Shown here: positions 1 to 5,771 of the stretch, one piece after another
How positions within the stretch are numbered: the first letter of the stretch is position 1
Layout: each line of letters starts with the position of its first letter
Assembly: GCA_964562015.1 (NCBI GenBank)
Contig: CAZLRH010000034.1
Location: forward strand, 1-31,109
Direction: 5' to 3'
Origin: CAZLRH01 sp964562015
GTDB taxonomy: Bacteria > Verrucomicrobiota > Verrucomicrobiia > Opitutales > JABDGR01
DNA: 31,109 bases
The notes under the pieces: model-generated
Database searches by the model: none
The model's input: the letters and a program-made list of their open reading frames with translations, nothing else
What the model was told of the DNA's origin: nothing
Program-made: the position numbers and the translations under genes

Positions 1-1
1 G

Positions 2-208
2 TCCGTGCGCGCGGCCAACTGCCTCAACAACGCCAACATCACCACGGTCGGCGAATTGGCGATGAAGTCGGAGCAGGAAATGCTCAAGTACCGCAATTTC
101 GGCAAGAAGTCCCTCAACGAGATCAAGCAAAAGCTCGAACAGCTCGGCCTCTCGCTGGGCATGAAGTTCGACGAGCGGATGCTCGAAAAACCCGCCGAAG
201 CCTCCTAG
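2..208 (+). CDS. rpoA: RNA polymerase alpha subunit, C-terminal end (partial)
   Basis: Only the last 68 codons are in the window; the gene starts upstream. The residues match the alpha C-terminal domain: the helix-hairpin-helix region beginning SVRAANCLNNANI, followed by TVGEL and the KYRNFGKKSLNEI segment, all typical of RpoA. This domain contacts UP-element DNA and activators. The gene ends in TAG at 206-208 with a short tail (KPAEAS). rplQ follows 45 nt later, which is the usual bacterial order. The call is firm. The 5' boundary is the window edge, not a real start. Confidence 0.97.
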   Translation, partial: SVRAANCLNNANITTVGELAMKSEQEMLKYRNFGKKSLNEIKQKLEQLGLSLGMKFDERMLEKPAEAS

Positions 209-213
209 CCGCC

Positions 214-232
214 CGGCGCGCCCCGCGCGCCG
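214..232 (+). other. GC-only hairpin between rpoA and rplQ
   Basis: A perfect 8-bp inverted repeat (CGGCGCGC, loop CCC, GCGCGCCG) lies in the 45-nt gap between rpoA and rplQ. There is no T-tract, so it is unlikely to be an intrinsic terminator. It could be an mRNA-stabilising or processing stem. It may also be a chance product of high GC. Confidence 0.45.
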
Positions 233-253
233 TAAGACCGAAGCACCCTTGTC

Positions 254-760
254 ATGCGCCACCAGAAACACCGCCACTCGCTTGGCCTCAAAAAAGAGCA
301 CCGCGTTGCCATGATGGCCGCGCTGGCTACCGCCTTGTTCACGCACCGCCGCATCAAAACCACCCTGGCCAAGGCCAAGGCGTTGCGCCCGTTTGCCGAA
401 CACTTGATCACTTACGCCAAAAAGGCGGCGCAGACGGAGCAGGAATCCGGCAAGCTGCACTATCGCCGCCTCGCGGCCTCGCGCCTGCGCGATCCGGGCG
501 CCGTGCGCGCCTTGTTCGACGAGCACGCCAAGGAATTTCTCAACCGGGCCGGCGGCTACACGCGCATTTACAAGCTCATTCCCCGCGCCTCCGACGCCGC
601 CCTCATGGCATTGATTGAAATCATTCCCGCCGGCGACGAGGGCTACAAGAAGGCCCGCCGCAAAGGCAAGGGCAAGAGCCGCAAGGGCGCTCCCGCCGAA
701 GCCGCCACCCCCGCCGCCGCGCCGGCTGAAACCCCGGCTGCGCCCGAAGCGAAAGCTTAG
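254..760 (+). CDS. rplQ: 50S ribosomal protein L17
   Basis: The N-terminus (MRHQKHRHSLGLKKEHR, then ALFTHRRIKTTLAKAKALRP) is the L17 signature. L17 is a large-subunit protein near the exit tunnel. The conserved core covers roughly residues 1-125. After it comes a low-complexity Lys/Ala/Pro tail of about 40 residues (GKGKSRKGAPAEA, then Ala/Pro repeats), so at 168 residues the protein is longer than the ~120-residue enterobacterial form. Such basic or Ala-rich tails occur in L17 from several phyla. The start ATG at 254 matches the family start although no Shine-Dalgarno sequence is visible. It is probably co-transcribed with rpoA. Confidence 0.97.
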   Translation: MRHQKHRHSLGLKKEHRVAMMAALATALFTHRRIKTTLAKAKALRPFAEHLITYAKKAAQTEQESGKLHYRRLAASRLRDPGAVRALFDEHAKEFLNRAGGYTRIYKLIPRASDAALMALIEIIPAGDEGYKKARRKGKGKSRKGAPAEAATPAAAPAETPAAPEAKA

Positions 761-803
761 GCGCCCGGAGGGAGTGACGGAGGCCTCGCGAACGCAACTT
801 GGC

Positions 804-1073
804 ATGGCGTCCGCTTCGATCTTGGTTTTTCCCCAACCCTTGATCACGCTCGACCTCAACGTTCTGGTTTTATTGTACATCTCGGTCGCCCTCGTCCTGG
901 TGATGGGTTTGTGGTTGTACTACGACGAACGCGACCGGCGCGTGTACGAACGCGAACGTTCCCACTCGCTCCTGCACTGCTTGAAATGCGGCCGCCTTTA
1001 CACCGCCCCACGCCACGACCGCGAGGCGCCGTGCCCGGCTTGCGGCTTCGTCAATTCGAAACTCAAATTCTGA
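804..1073 (+). CDS. Small membrane-anchored zinc-ribbon protein
   Basis: This 89-residue protein is of unknown function. A hydrophobic segment at about residues 18-38 (LNVLVLLYISVALVLVMGLW) is followed by a charged stretch (YYDERDRRVYERERSH). Two CxxC knuckles, CLKCG and CPACG, are separated by about 16 residues and form a probable zinc ribbon. The expected topology is one membrane helix with the ribbon in the cytoplasm. The reading frame is open back to 615 inside rplQ, but the ATG at 804 is the sensible start because the upstream codons only shadow the rplQ tail. It sits 43 nt after rplQ and 13 nt before guaA, so it is probably part of the same transcript. I recognise no named family. Confidence 0.75.
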   Translation: MASASILVFPQPLITLDLNVLVLLYISVALVLVMGLWLYYDERDRRVYERERSHSLLHCLKCGRLYTAPRHDREAPCPACGFVNSKLKF

Positions 1074-1086
1074 CCGGCCCCCGCCC

Positions 1087-2631
1087 ATGACCGCCCCGGC
1101 CACCATCGCCGTCCTCGATTTCGGCTCGCAATACACGCAAGTGATTGCGCGGCGCATCCGCGAGTGCCAGGTCCATTCCCGCATCTATCATTTCACCACG
1201 CCGGCGGAAAAGCTGCGGCAGGACGGCGTCATCGGTCTCATTCTTTCCGGCGGCCCGAGCAGCGTGTTTGCCAAGGATGCGCCGCTGCCGGACGCCGGTA
1301 TTTTCGATTTGGGCGTGCCGATGCTCGGCGTCTGTTACGGCATCCAACTCATGGGCCGGTTGCTGGGCGGACAGGTGGCCAAGAGCGACCACCGCGAATA
1401 CGGCCACGGTTCCCTGGCGATCAAAAAGCCCAGCCGCCTTTTTGCCGGCTTGCCGAAAAAACTCCGCGTGTGGAATTCGCACGGCGACCGCCTGATTAAA
1501 ATGCCGCCCGGCTTCACCGCCATCGGCACGACGGAGAATTCCCCCTTCGCGGCCATCGAGCACCGCGCGCGCAAGATTTTCGGCATCCAGTTTCACCCCG
1601 AGGTTTTTCACACCGAGCGCGGCATCGAGGTGTACAAAAACTTTTTGTTCGGTGTCTGCGGCGCGAAACGCAATTGGACGATGGGCGAATTCATCGCCCA
1701 ATCCGTGCGGGATATTCGCGCGCAAGTCGGGAAGGACCGCGTGCTCCTCGGCCTCAGCGGCGGGGTGGATTCCTCCGTGGCGGCCGCCCTTCTCCACAAG
1801 GCCATCGGCAAGCAACTCACCTGCGTGTTCGTGGACAACGGCCTGTTGCGCCAGGACGAGCGCCAGGCCGTCACGGATCTTTACGCAAAGCATTTTCGCA
1901 TCGATTTGCGGGTGGTGGACGCGTCGAAGCAATTCCTCCGCAATCTCAAGGGCATCGACGAGCCGGAGCGCAAGCGCAAGGTCATTGGCTACACCTTCAT
2001 CAAGGTTTTCGAGAAATCGCTCAAGTCCATCGGCCACGCGAAATTTCTCGCGCAGGGCACGCTTTATCCCGACGTGATTGAGTCCGTCTCCATCGGCAAC
2101 AACCCGGCGGCGGTCATCAAGTCGCACCACAACGTCGGCGGCCTGCCCGCGCGTATGAAGTTGAAACTGCTCGAGCCGCTGCGCGAATTGTTCAAGGACG
2201 AGGTGCGCGAAGTGGGCGAAAAGCTCGGGCTGCCGCGCGAGGTGGTCTGGCGCCAGCCCTTCCCCGGCCCCGGCCTCGGCGTGCGCGTGCTCGGCGAAGT
2301 CACGGCCGACAAACTGGAGATTTTGCGGAAAGCCGACGCCATTTTGCAGGACGAGATGATGACCTCCGGCTGGTACTGGAAAGTCTGGCAATCGTTTGCG
2401 GTGTTCCTGCCGGTGAAGTCGGTCGGCGTCGTGGGCGACGAGCGCAATTACGCCTGGGTCATCGGCCTGCGCATCGTCGAGAGCATCGACGCCATGACGG
2501 CGGACTGGACCCGCCTGCCGCACGATCTGCTGCAGAAAATTTCCAGCCGCATCACCAATGAAGTCCGTGGAGTGAGCCGCGTCGTGCTCGACATCTCCTC
2601 CAAGCCCCCCGCGACGATTGAGTGGGAGTAG
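1087..2631 (+). CDS. guaA: GMP synthase (glutamine-hydrolysing)
   Basis: This 514-residue enzyme makes GMP from XMP, ATP and glutamine in the cytoplasm, the last step of guanine nucleotide synthesis. The N-terminal class I glutamine amidotransferase domain has LDFGSQYTQVIARRIRE, the nucleophile C83 in MLGVCYGIQLMG, and the His/Glu motif FGIQFHPEV. The ATP pyrophosphatase P-loop SGGVDSS is at residues 224-230. The C-terminal dimerisation domain contains RQPFPGPGLGVRVLGE and ends in the family tail KPPATIEWE. Length and all catalytic motifs are normal. The ATG start lies 13 nt after the zinc-ribbon gene. The call is firm. Confidence 0.98.
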   Translation: MTAPATIAVLDFGSQYTQVIARRIRECQVHSRIYHFTTPAEKLRQDGVIGLILSGGPSSVFAKDAPLPDAGIFDLGVPMLGVCYGIQLMGRLLGGQVAKSDHREYGHGSLAIKKPSRLFAGLPKKLRVWNSHGDRLIKMPPGFTAIGTTENSPFAAIEHRARKIFGIQFHPEVFHTERGIEVYKNFLFGVCGAKRNWTMGEFIAQSVRDIRAQVGKDRVLLGLSGGVDSSVAAALLHKAIGKQLTCVFVDNGLLRQDERQAVTDLYAKHFRIDLRVVDASKQFLRNLKGIDEPERKRKVIGYTFIKVFEKSLKSIGHAKFLAQGTLYPDVIESVSIGNNPAAVIKSHHNVGGLPARMKLKLLEPLRELFKDEVREVGEKLGLPREVVWRQPFPGPGLGVRVLGEVTADKLEILRKADAILQDEMMTSGWYWKVWQSFAVFLPVKSVGVVGDERNYAWVIGLRIVESIDAMTADWTRLPHDLLQKISSRITNEVRGVSRVVLDISSKPPATIEWE

Positions 2632-2654
2632 GGTGATGTTTTCAATTCGCTTAA

Positions 2655-3602
2655 CTAGTCATCCGTCATTTTTGCTTCATGGGGTAATGTAGCCCGAATG
2701 GTTGCTTTCAGATCTTGTGCTGCTTCGTTTGGAGAGATGAGATTCCAGATAATTGTGTGATGGTGATTGGTGTCGAAGTGTGTGCTGTTTTTCTTAAACT
2801 TCGTTTCCTCACAAATGTAGATAACAGGCTTACCCAGTCCTTCTGCGAACCCAGCTTCCCAATAAGCGCCATCGTTGTCATGAGATAAGTCGGCAACTAA
2901 GAATCGCGAATTTCTTATTTCCACCCGAAGTCTATCATCAATAAGCCCAGCACGCGGGTTTTCATTAAGCTTGCAGAGATCGAAGCCTGTTTTTGCGACA
3001 GCCGGTTTTAGAACAGTCAGAAATAAATTTTCCAATTCACGATTTCCGTATTGCATCGCCATGAAAGCGATTTTGCTCAACGGCCTATTTTTCAAGAGCG
3101 CTTCGTAATGTCTCCATCCGTCCACAGTCAATGTCACATGAGCCTTCATTGATCGGCCTCGTGCATTGATTTCAGAATCAAGAAGTTTGCGCTCTAGTAA
3201 GTAGGCCAAAATTTGGTCGAAGCCAGCGTCGGTGGCAGAGCCGGCTATCGCCCTATGAGAAGCTGATTCAATCCATACCCGGTCACCGGGGGCACTAAGA
3301 TTTTCTCCAAACCATCGGATGAGATTGTCGCATTGTTCGACTACAGATGGTAGCTTTCCTGCAAGAATTTTGGTCAGCATTTGATCAGTCAAAACTGGCG
3401 TCCCAATGCGTTGCATCTTGCGCAGCGAGTGGCTCAAAACCGCCCGCGGAACTCTATCCGAGCGAAGTACAGGCTTAACGTCACTTACAAAATCAGAGAT
3501 GTCATATGTTCCACAATTTGGGCAGGCATGCCTAATATGCCCATTGGGAAGTTCCTGCGGGACATCAATTAAAGCACCTTCGCAAATGGGACATACATCC
3601 AC
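2655..3602 (-). CDS. Zinc-ribbon protein with C-terminal nucleoside 2-deoxyribosyltransferase-like domain
   Basis: This 315-residue protein is convergent with guaA and starts at GTG. An N-terminal zinc ribbon (C4, C7, C27, C30: CPIC and CPNC) leads into a largely helical middle part (about 50-172) that may include a winged-helix-like region (HVTLTVDGWRHYEALL). The C-terminal domain (about 175-300) has the look of nucleoside 2-deoxyribosyltransferase/TIR-like Rossmann proteins: IAFMAMQYG, IDDRLRVEIRNSRFLVADLS, then GAYWEAGFAEGLGKPVIYIC with candidate catalytic Glu249, and HFDTNHHHTIIWN. The domain resemblance comes from remembered family patterns. Codon and base use are clearly more AT-rich than the neighbours, suggesting transfer. 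Related folds cut nucleotides or NAD in phage defence, but the substrate here is unknown. Confidence 0.72.
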   Translation of the reverse strand: MDVCPICEGALIDVPQELPNGHIRHACPNCGTYDISDFVSDVKPVLRSDRVPRAVLSHSLRKMQRIGTPVLTDQMLTKILAGKLPSVVEQCDNLIRWFGENLSAPGDRVWIESASHRAIAGSATDAGFDQILAYLLERKLLDSEINARGRSMKAHVTLTVDGWRHYEALLKNRPLSKIAFMAMQYGNRELENLFLTVLKPAVAKTGFDLCKLNENPRAGLIDDRLRVEIRNSRFLVADLSHDNDGAYWEAGFAEGLGKPVIYICEETKFKKNSTHFDTNHHHTIIWNLISPNEAAQDLKATIRATLPHEAKMTDD

Positions 3603-3674
3603 AACTTGTCAGCATTAATTCGATTTATCTCCCAGTCAAACGCGAACGCAGAGAACCATTGAGGCCTTCAAGGC

Positions 3675-3836
3675 CTATTTCAAGTCCACCAACTCGCCCC
3701 GGTCTGCTTCCGCGACGCTTTGACGCAGGGTTTCGAGAATTTCCGCCTCCTCCAGTTCCCGTATTTTGGTAAACAATACCCGCCGCTTTTTCGGCGGCAG
3801 ACCCTCTATCTCATGCAGCAATTCAGCGACGCCCAT
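3675..3836 (-). CDS. 53-residue antitoxin-like small protein
   Basis: The protein begins MGVAELLHEIEGLPPKKRRV and ends ADRGELVDLK. It is a short acidic helical protein of the kind annotated as an addiction-module component or orphan antitoxin. The frame stays open upstream to 4160, but that part only mirrors the relB-like gene, so the ATG at 3834-3836 is preferred; a weak GAAG lies upstream. The stop at 3675-3677 overlaps a small dyad (AGGCCTT, C, AAGGCCT at 3662-3676). The deoxyribosyltransferase-like gene follows on the same strand 72 nt later, so the two may be co-transcribed. No cognate ParE/RelE toxin lies next to it on this strand. Confidence 0.6.
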   Translation of the reverse strand: MGVAELLHEIEGLPPKKRRVLFTKIRELEEAEILETLRQSVAEADRGELVDLK

Positions 3837-3928
3837 AATGCACTTCAAGTTAACCGCTTTTGCCGGAGATTCAAGCCTAACTGGCAGACGGGAAGCCGGT
3901 TGGCAAATGAACTCATGGGCTTCCCTGC

Positions 3929-3964
3929 TTGACGCTGCGCCTTGTGTGCTACATAAGTAGCACA
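3929..3964 (+). promoter_or_regulatory. Promoter and operator of the relBE-like pair
   Basis: TTGACG at 3929-3934 and CATAAG at 3952-3957 form a -35/-10 pair with a 17-nt spacer. The -10 lies inside a perfect inverted repeat: TGTGCTAC (3945-3952), spacer ATAA, GTAGCACA (3957-3964). The right arm ends on the A of the antitoxin start codon. The predicted transcription start is about 3964, which would make the mRNA leaderless. Ribbon-helix-helix antitoxins typically bind such dyads over their own promoter, so autoregulation is inferred. Confidence 0.65.
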
Positions 3965-4275
3965 TGGCCGCCACCCTGACCACCACCATCCGTCTGACGC
4001 CTGCCGCCAAGCGCCGCGTCGCCGCCGCCGCACGCCGCCAGGGCGTGAGCACCCATAAATTTATCCTCGATGCCGCTTTGGAGCGCGCCGCCCCCGCAGC
4101 GCCGAGCGAGGTCAGGCTCGCCCGTCTCGAGGCCATGGTTTCCCGCCTGCAGGAATACATTGAAGACGAGCAGGATTATCAATTGGCAGATGCCCGCTGG
4201 CGGCATCACGTGAAGCACAAGACCAAGCTGCTCACTGGAGAGGAGGTCTGGCGTGGCCTGGGATTACCAGATTGA
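3964..4275 (+). CDS. Ribbon-helix-helix antitoxin, RelB-like
   Basis: This 103-residue protein begins with a strand (TLTTTIRLTPAAKRRVAAAA) followed by two helices (RRQGVSTHKFILDAALERA), the usual ribbon-helix-helix DNA-binding fold. The C-terminal half (RLARLEAMVSRLQEYIEDEQ onward) is helical and acidic and probably wraps the toxin. It ends 23 nt inside the next gene, giving translational coupling. There is no Shine-Dalgarno sequence and the predicted transcription start coincides with the ATG. The next in-frame Met comes only after the DNA-binding region, so 3964 is the reasonable start. It neutralises the toxin and probably represses the operon. Confidence 0.8.
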   Translation: MAATLTTTIRLTPAAKRRVAAAARRQGVSTHKFILDAALERAAPAAPSEVRLARLEAMVSRLQEYIEDEQDYQLADARWRHHVKHKTKLLTGEEVWRGLGLPD

Positions 4276-4522
4276 GCCCGAGGCAGCCCGCGATTTGCAT
4301 CGCCTCGGCCCGTCGGCGGCAATGGAGATTCGCCATTTTCTCGACAAACGTGTCCGCGGCGCGGCAGATCCCCGGGCCTTCGGCAAGCCTCTGCGGGGCG
4401 ACCGCAAAGGTTACTGGCGCTATCGCGTGCGCGACTGGCGTCTTCTTTGCCGTTTGGAAGACCGGGTTCTCATCGTCGTGGTGGTCGCGGTGGGCCACCG
4501 GTCCAAGGTCTATGATAATTGA
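4253..4522 (+). CDS. RelE/ParE-superfamily toxin
   Basis: This 89-residue protein has the compact RelE pattern: an N-terminal strand MAWDYQIEPEAARDLHRL, a helix, LRGDRKGYWRYRVRDWRLLC (counterpart of the common RYRVGDYR motif), and the ending VVAVGHRSKVYDN. Basic residues in the WRYRVRDWR stretch and the final His-Arg and Tyr fit a ribosome-dependent mRNA interferase, though ParE-type gyrase inhibitors share the fold and cannot be excluded. The start is GTG, with a strong AGGAGG at 4240-4245, 7 nt upstream and inside the antitoxin gene. That contrasts with the antitoxin, which has no ribosome-binding site. The overlap with the antitoxin is 23 nt. Confidence 0.87.
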   Translation: MAWDYQIEPEAARDLHRLGPSAAMEIRHFLDKRVRGAADPRAFGKPLRGDRKGYWRYRVRDWRLLCRLEDRVLIVVVVAVGHRSKVYDN

Positions 4523-4748
4523 AGTCGGACGGATGTGAAACTCGCAGACACCTTGGCGCGGCGGCCTCGCTTTCACGGCTGGAGCACTGGCGCACGGTGC
4601 GGCACCGCTGTCCCGCCGCCTCCCTTTCTGCTTGCTAACCGGGCCGGGCTGGAGCAAAAAAGACCTCTTGCGCCGGGCCGGGCGAGCCATCGGCCGCAAC
4701 CTTTCTCACCCCGCCGCGTTTCACCCATCTTTAAGCCGAGGAACCACC

Positions 4749-5084
4749 GTGGAAATCAAAACTGAAGTCATCAACAACGTCACCGTCGTCGGCCTCAAGG
4801 GGCGCCTCGACATCAACACGCACGGCCAGCTCGAAGCCGAGTTGAACAACCTCGCGGGCAAGGGCGCCACGAAGGTTTTGGTGGACGCCGGCGGCCTCGA
4901 ATACATTTCCAGCGCGGGCCTGCGCGTGCTCCTGGCCGCGGCCAAGAATTTTCGCAAAGTGCAGGGCTCCATCGGGCTGGCGTCGTTGACGCCCACGGTG
5001 AAGCAGGTTTTCGAAATCTCCGGCTTCACCAGCATTTTCCCGATTTACACCAGCCGCGAGGAAGCGGTCGGGGCGATGAAGTAG
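4749..5084 (+). CDS. STAS-domain anti-sigma-factor antagonist (SpoIIAA/RsbV-like)
   Basis: This 111-residue single STAS domain starts at GTG with GAGGA just upstream. Motifs are VVGLKGRLDINTHGQLEAEL, VLVDAGGLEYISSAGLRVLL and LTPTVKQVFEISGF. In the family, a serine in the loop before the second helix (here S54/S55 of ISSAGL) is phosphorylated by an RsbW-type kinase and dephosphorylated by a PP2C phosphatase. Only the unphosphorylated form traps the kinase and frees sigma. No kinase or sigma gene is adjacent; the only kinase and phosphatase candidates in the window are at 25614 and 24238. The 226 nt upstream of the start hold no gene and no convincing promoter. Partnership with the distant genes is inference. 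Confidence 0.88.
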   Translation: MEIKTEVINNVTVVGLKGRLDINTHGQLEAELNNLAGKGATKVLVDAGGLEYISSAGLRVLLAAAKNFRKVQGSIGLASLTPTVKQVFEISGFTSIFPIYTSREEAVGAMK

Positions 5085-5100
5085 ATAACCGGGCAAGTCT

Positions 5101-5505
5101 ATGACCCCGTTTCCCCCAGAGCAGCAAGCGGCGGTAGTCTCGGGTGCTGCGGTTCCGGGAAGGTCGCTGCGGGAAATGATCACCTCGGCCCTGCGTTTTT
5201 GGGAGCCGCGCCGTGTGCTTTATAACTTGGTATTGGGGGCCGTGGTGTTTTGCTACTTTTTGGCGGGCGGATCATGGTCATGGATGATAGTTTCGTCGTT
5301 AAATTTTCTACTGATCTTTTTTATTTTGGCGGTGTTGGCCAACGTTTGTTATTGCGCCGCCTATGTCGTGGATGTTTTTGTGCAGTTTTCCGGTTACCAA
5401 TCAGCCTGGGGTCGATGGCGCTGGCTTTTGTGGATTTTGGGCACGGCCTTTGCGGCGGCCATCACGCGTTTTTTCGTCATGTGGCTTTTTGTTGGACCTC
5501 GTTGA
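5101..5505 (+). CDS. Three-helix membrane protein of unknown function
   Basis: This 134-residue protein starts 16 nt after the STAS gene and is probably co-transcribed. A polar N-terminus of about 37 residues ends in SLREMITSALRFWEPRRVLY, an amphipathic or juxtamembrane stretch. Hydrophobic segments follow at about 41-57, 61-95 and 108-131; the middle one is long enough for one long or two short helices. The base composition is somewhat lower in GC than the neighbours. The FWEPRRVLYN motif looks like that of a widespread but uncharacterised membrane family. No function can be assigned. The STAS neighbour suggests a signalling link but does not prove one. Confidence 0.72.
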   Translation: MTPFPPEQQAAVVSGAAVPGRSLREMITSALRFWEPRRVLYNLVLGAVVFCYFLAGGSWSWMIVSSLNFLLIFFILAVLANVCYCAAYVVDVFVQFSGYQSAWGRWRWLLWILGTAFAAAITRFFVMWLFVGPR

Positions 5506-5558
5506 GTTGAATTGAGGCGGAACGGGGGTAACGGTGTCGTGAATTGTCCGCTTCGGGC

Positions 5559-5586
5559 TTGCATTGGGGTTGTATCGGTTTAATTT
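5559..5586 (+). promoter_or_regulatory. Possible promoter upstream of the efflux operon
   Basis: TTGCAT (5559-5564) and TAATTT (5581-5586) are separated by 16 nt in the AT-richer stretch before the gap. A small dyad, GCGGA with TCCGC (5636-5652), lies downstream. The adaptor start codon is hidden in the N run, so the distance to it is unknown. This is a weak match. Confidence 0.3.
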
Positions 5587-5671
5587 GCGCGTGCGCTCCA
5601 TGCATGCTCGCCTGAGGAAGGGTTGGATGGCCATTGCGGATATTTTGTCCGCGAGAAAATGGGAATTTGAG

Positions 5672-5771
5672 NNNNNNNNNNNNNNNNNNNNNNNNNNNNN
5701 NNNNNNNNNNNNNNNNNNNNNNNNNNNNNNNNNNNNNNNNNNNNNNNNNNNNNNNNNNNNNNNNNNNNNNN
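5672..5771. other. Assembly gap (100 N)
   Basis: Exactly 100 ambiguous bases, a conventional placeholder length, so the true size is unknown. It removes the start and signal peptide region of the efflux adaptor gene. The reading frame that appears to run from 5634 through the gap is an artefact of treating N as coding. Confidence 0.98.

Noticed and set aside
1063..2523. 486-codon open frame antisense to guaA
   Set aside because: Shadow of a real gene: guaA has all its catalytic motifs on the forward strand, and the antisense product is low-complexity His/Arg/Ala-rich with no domain.
3603..3660. TTGACT hexamer (reverse strand 3639-3634) as promoter of the zinc-ribbon/transferase-like gene
   Set aside because: No acceptable -10 lies at 16-18 nt; the best candidates match the consensus at three positions or fewer.
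3837..4160. N-terminal extension of the 53-residue antitoxin-like gene by about 108 codons
   Set aside because: The extension is the antisense of the relB-like gene and its promoter, with Arg/Ala-rich shadow sequence; the ATG at 3834-3836 is the natural start.
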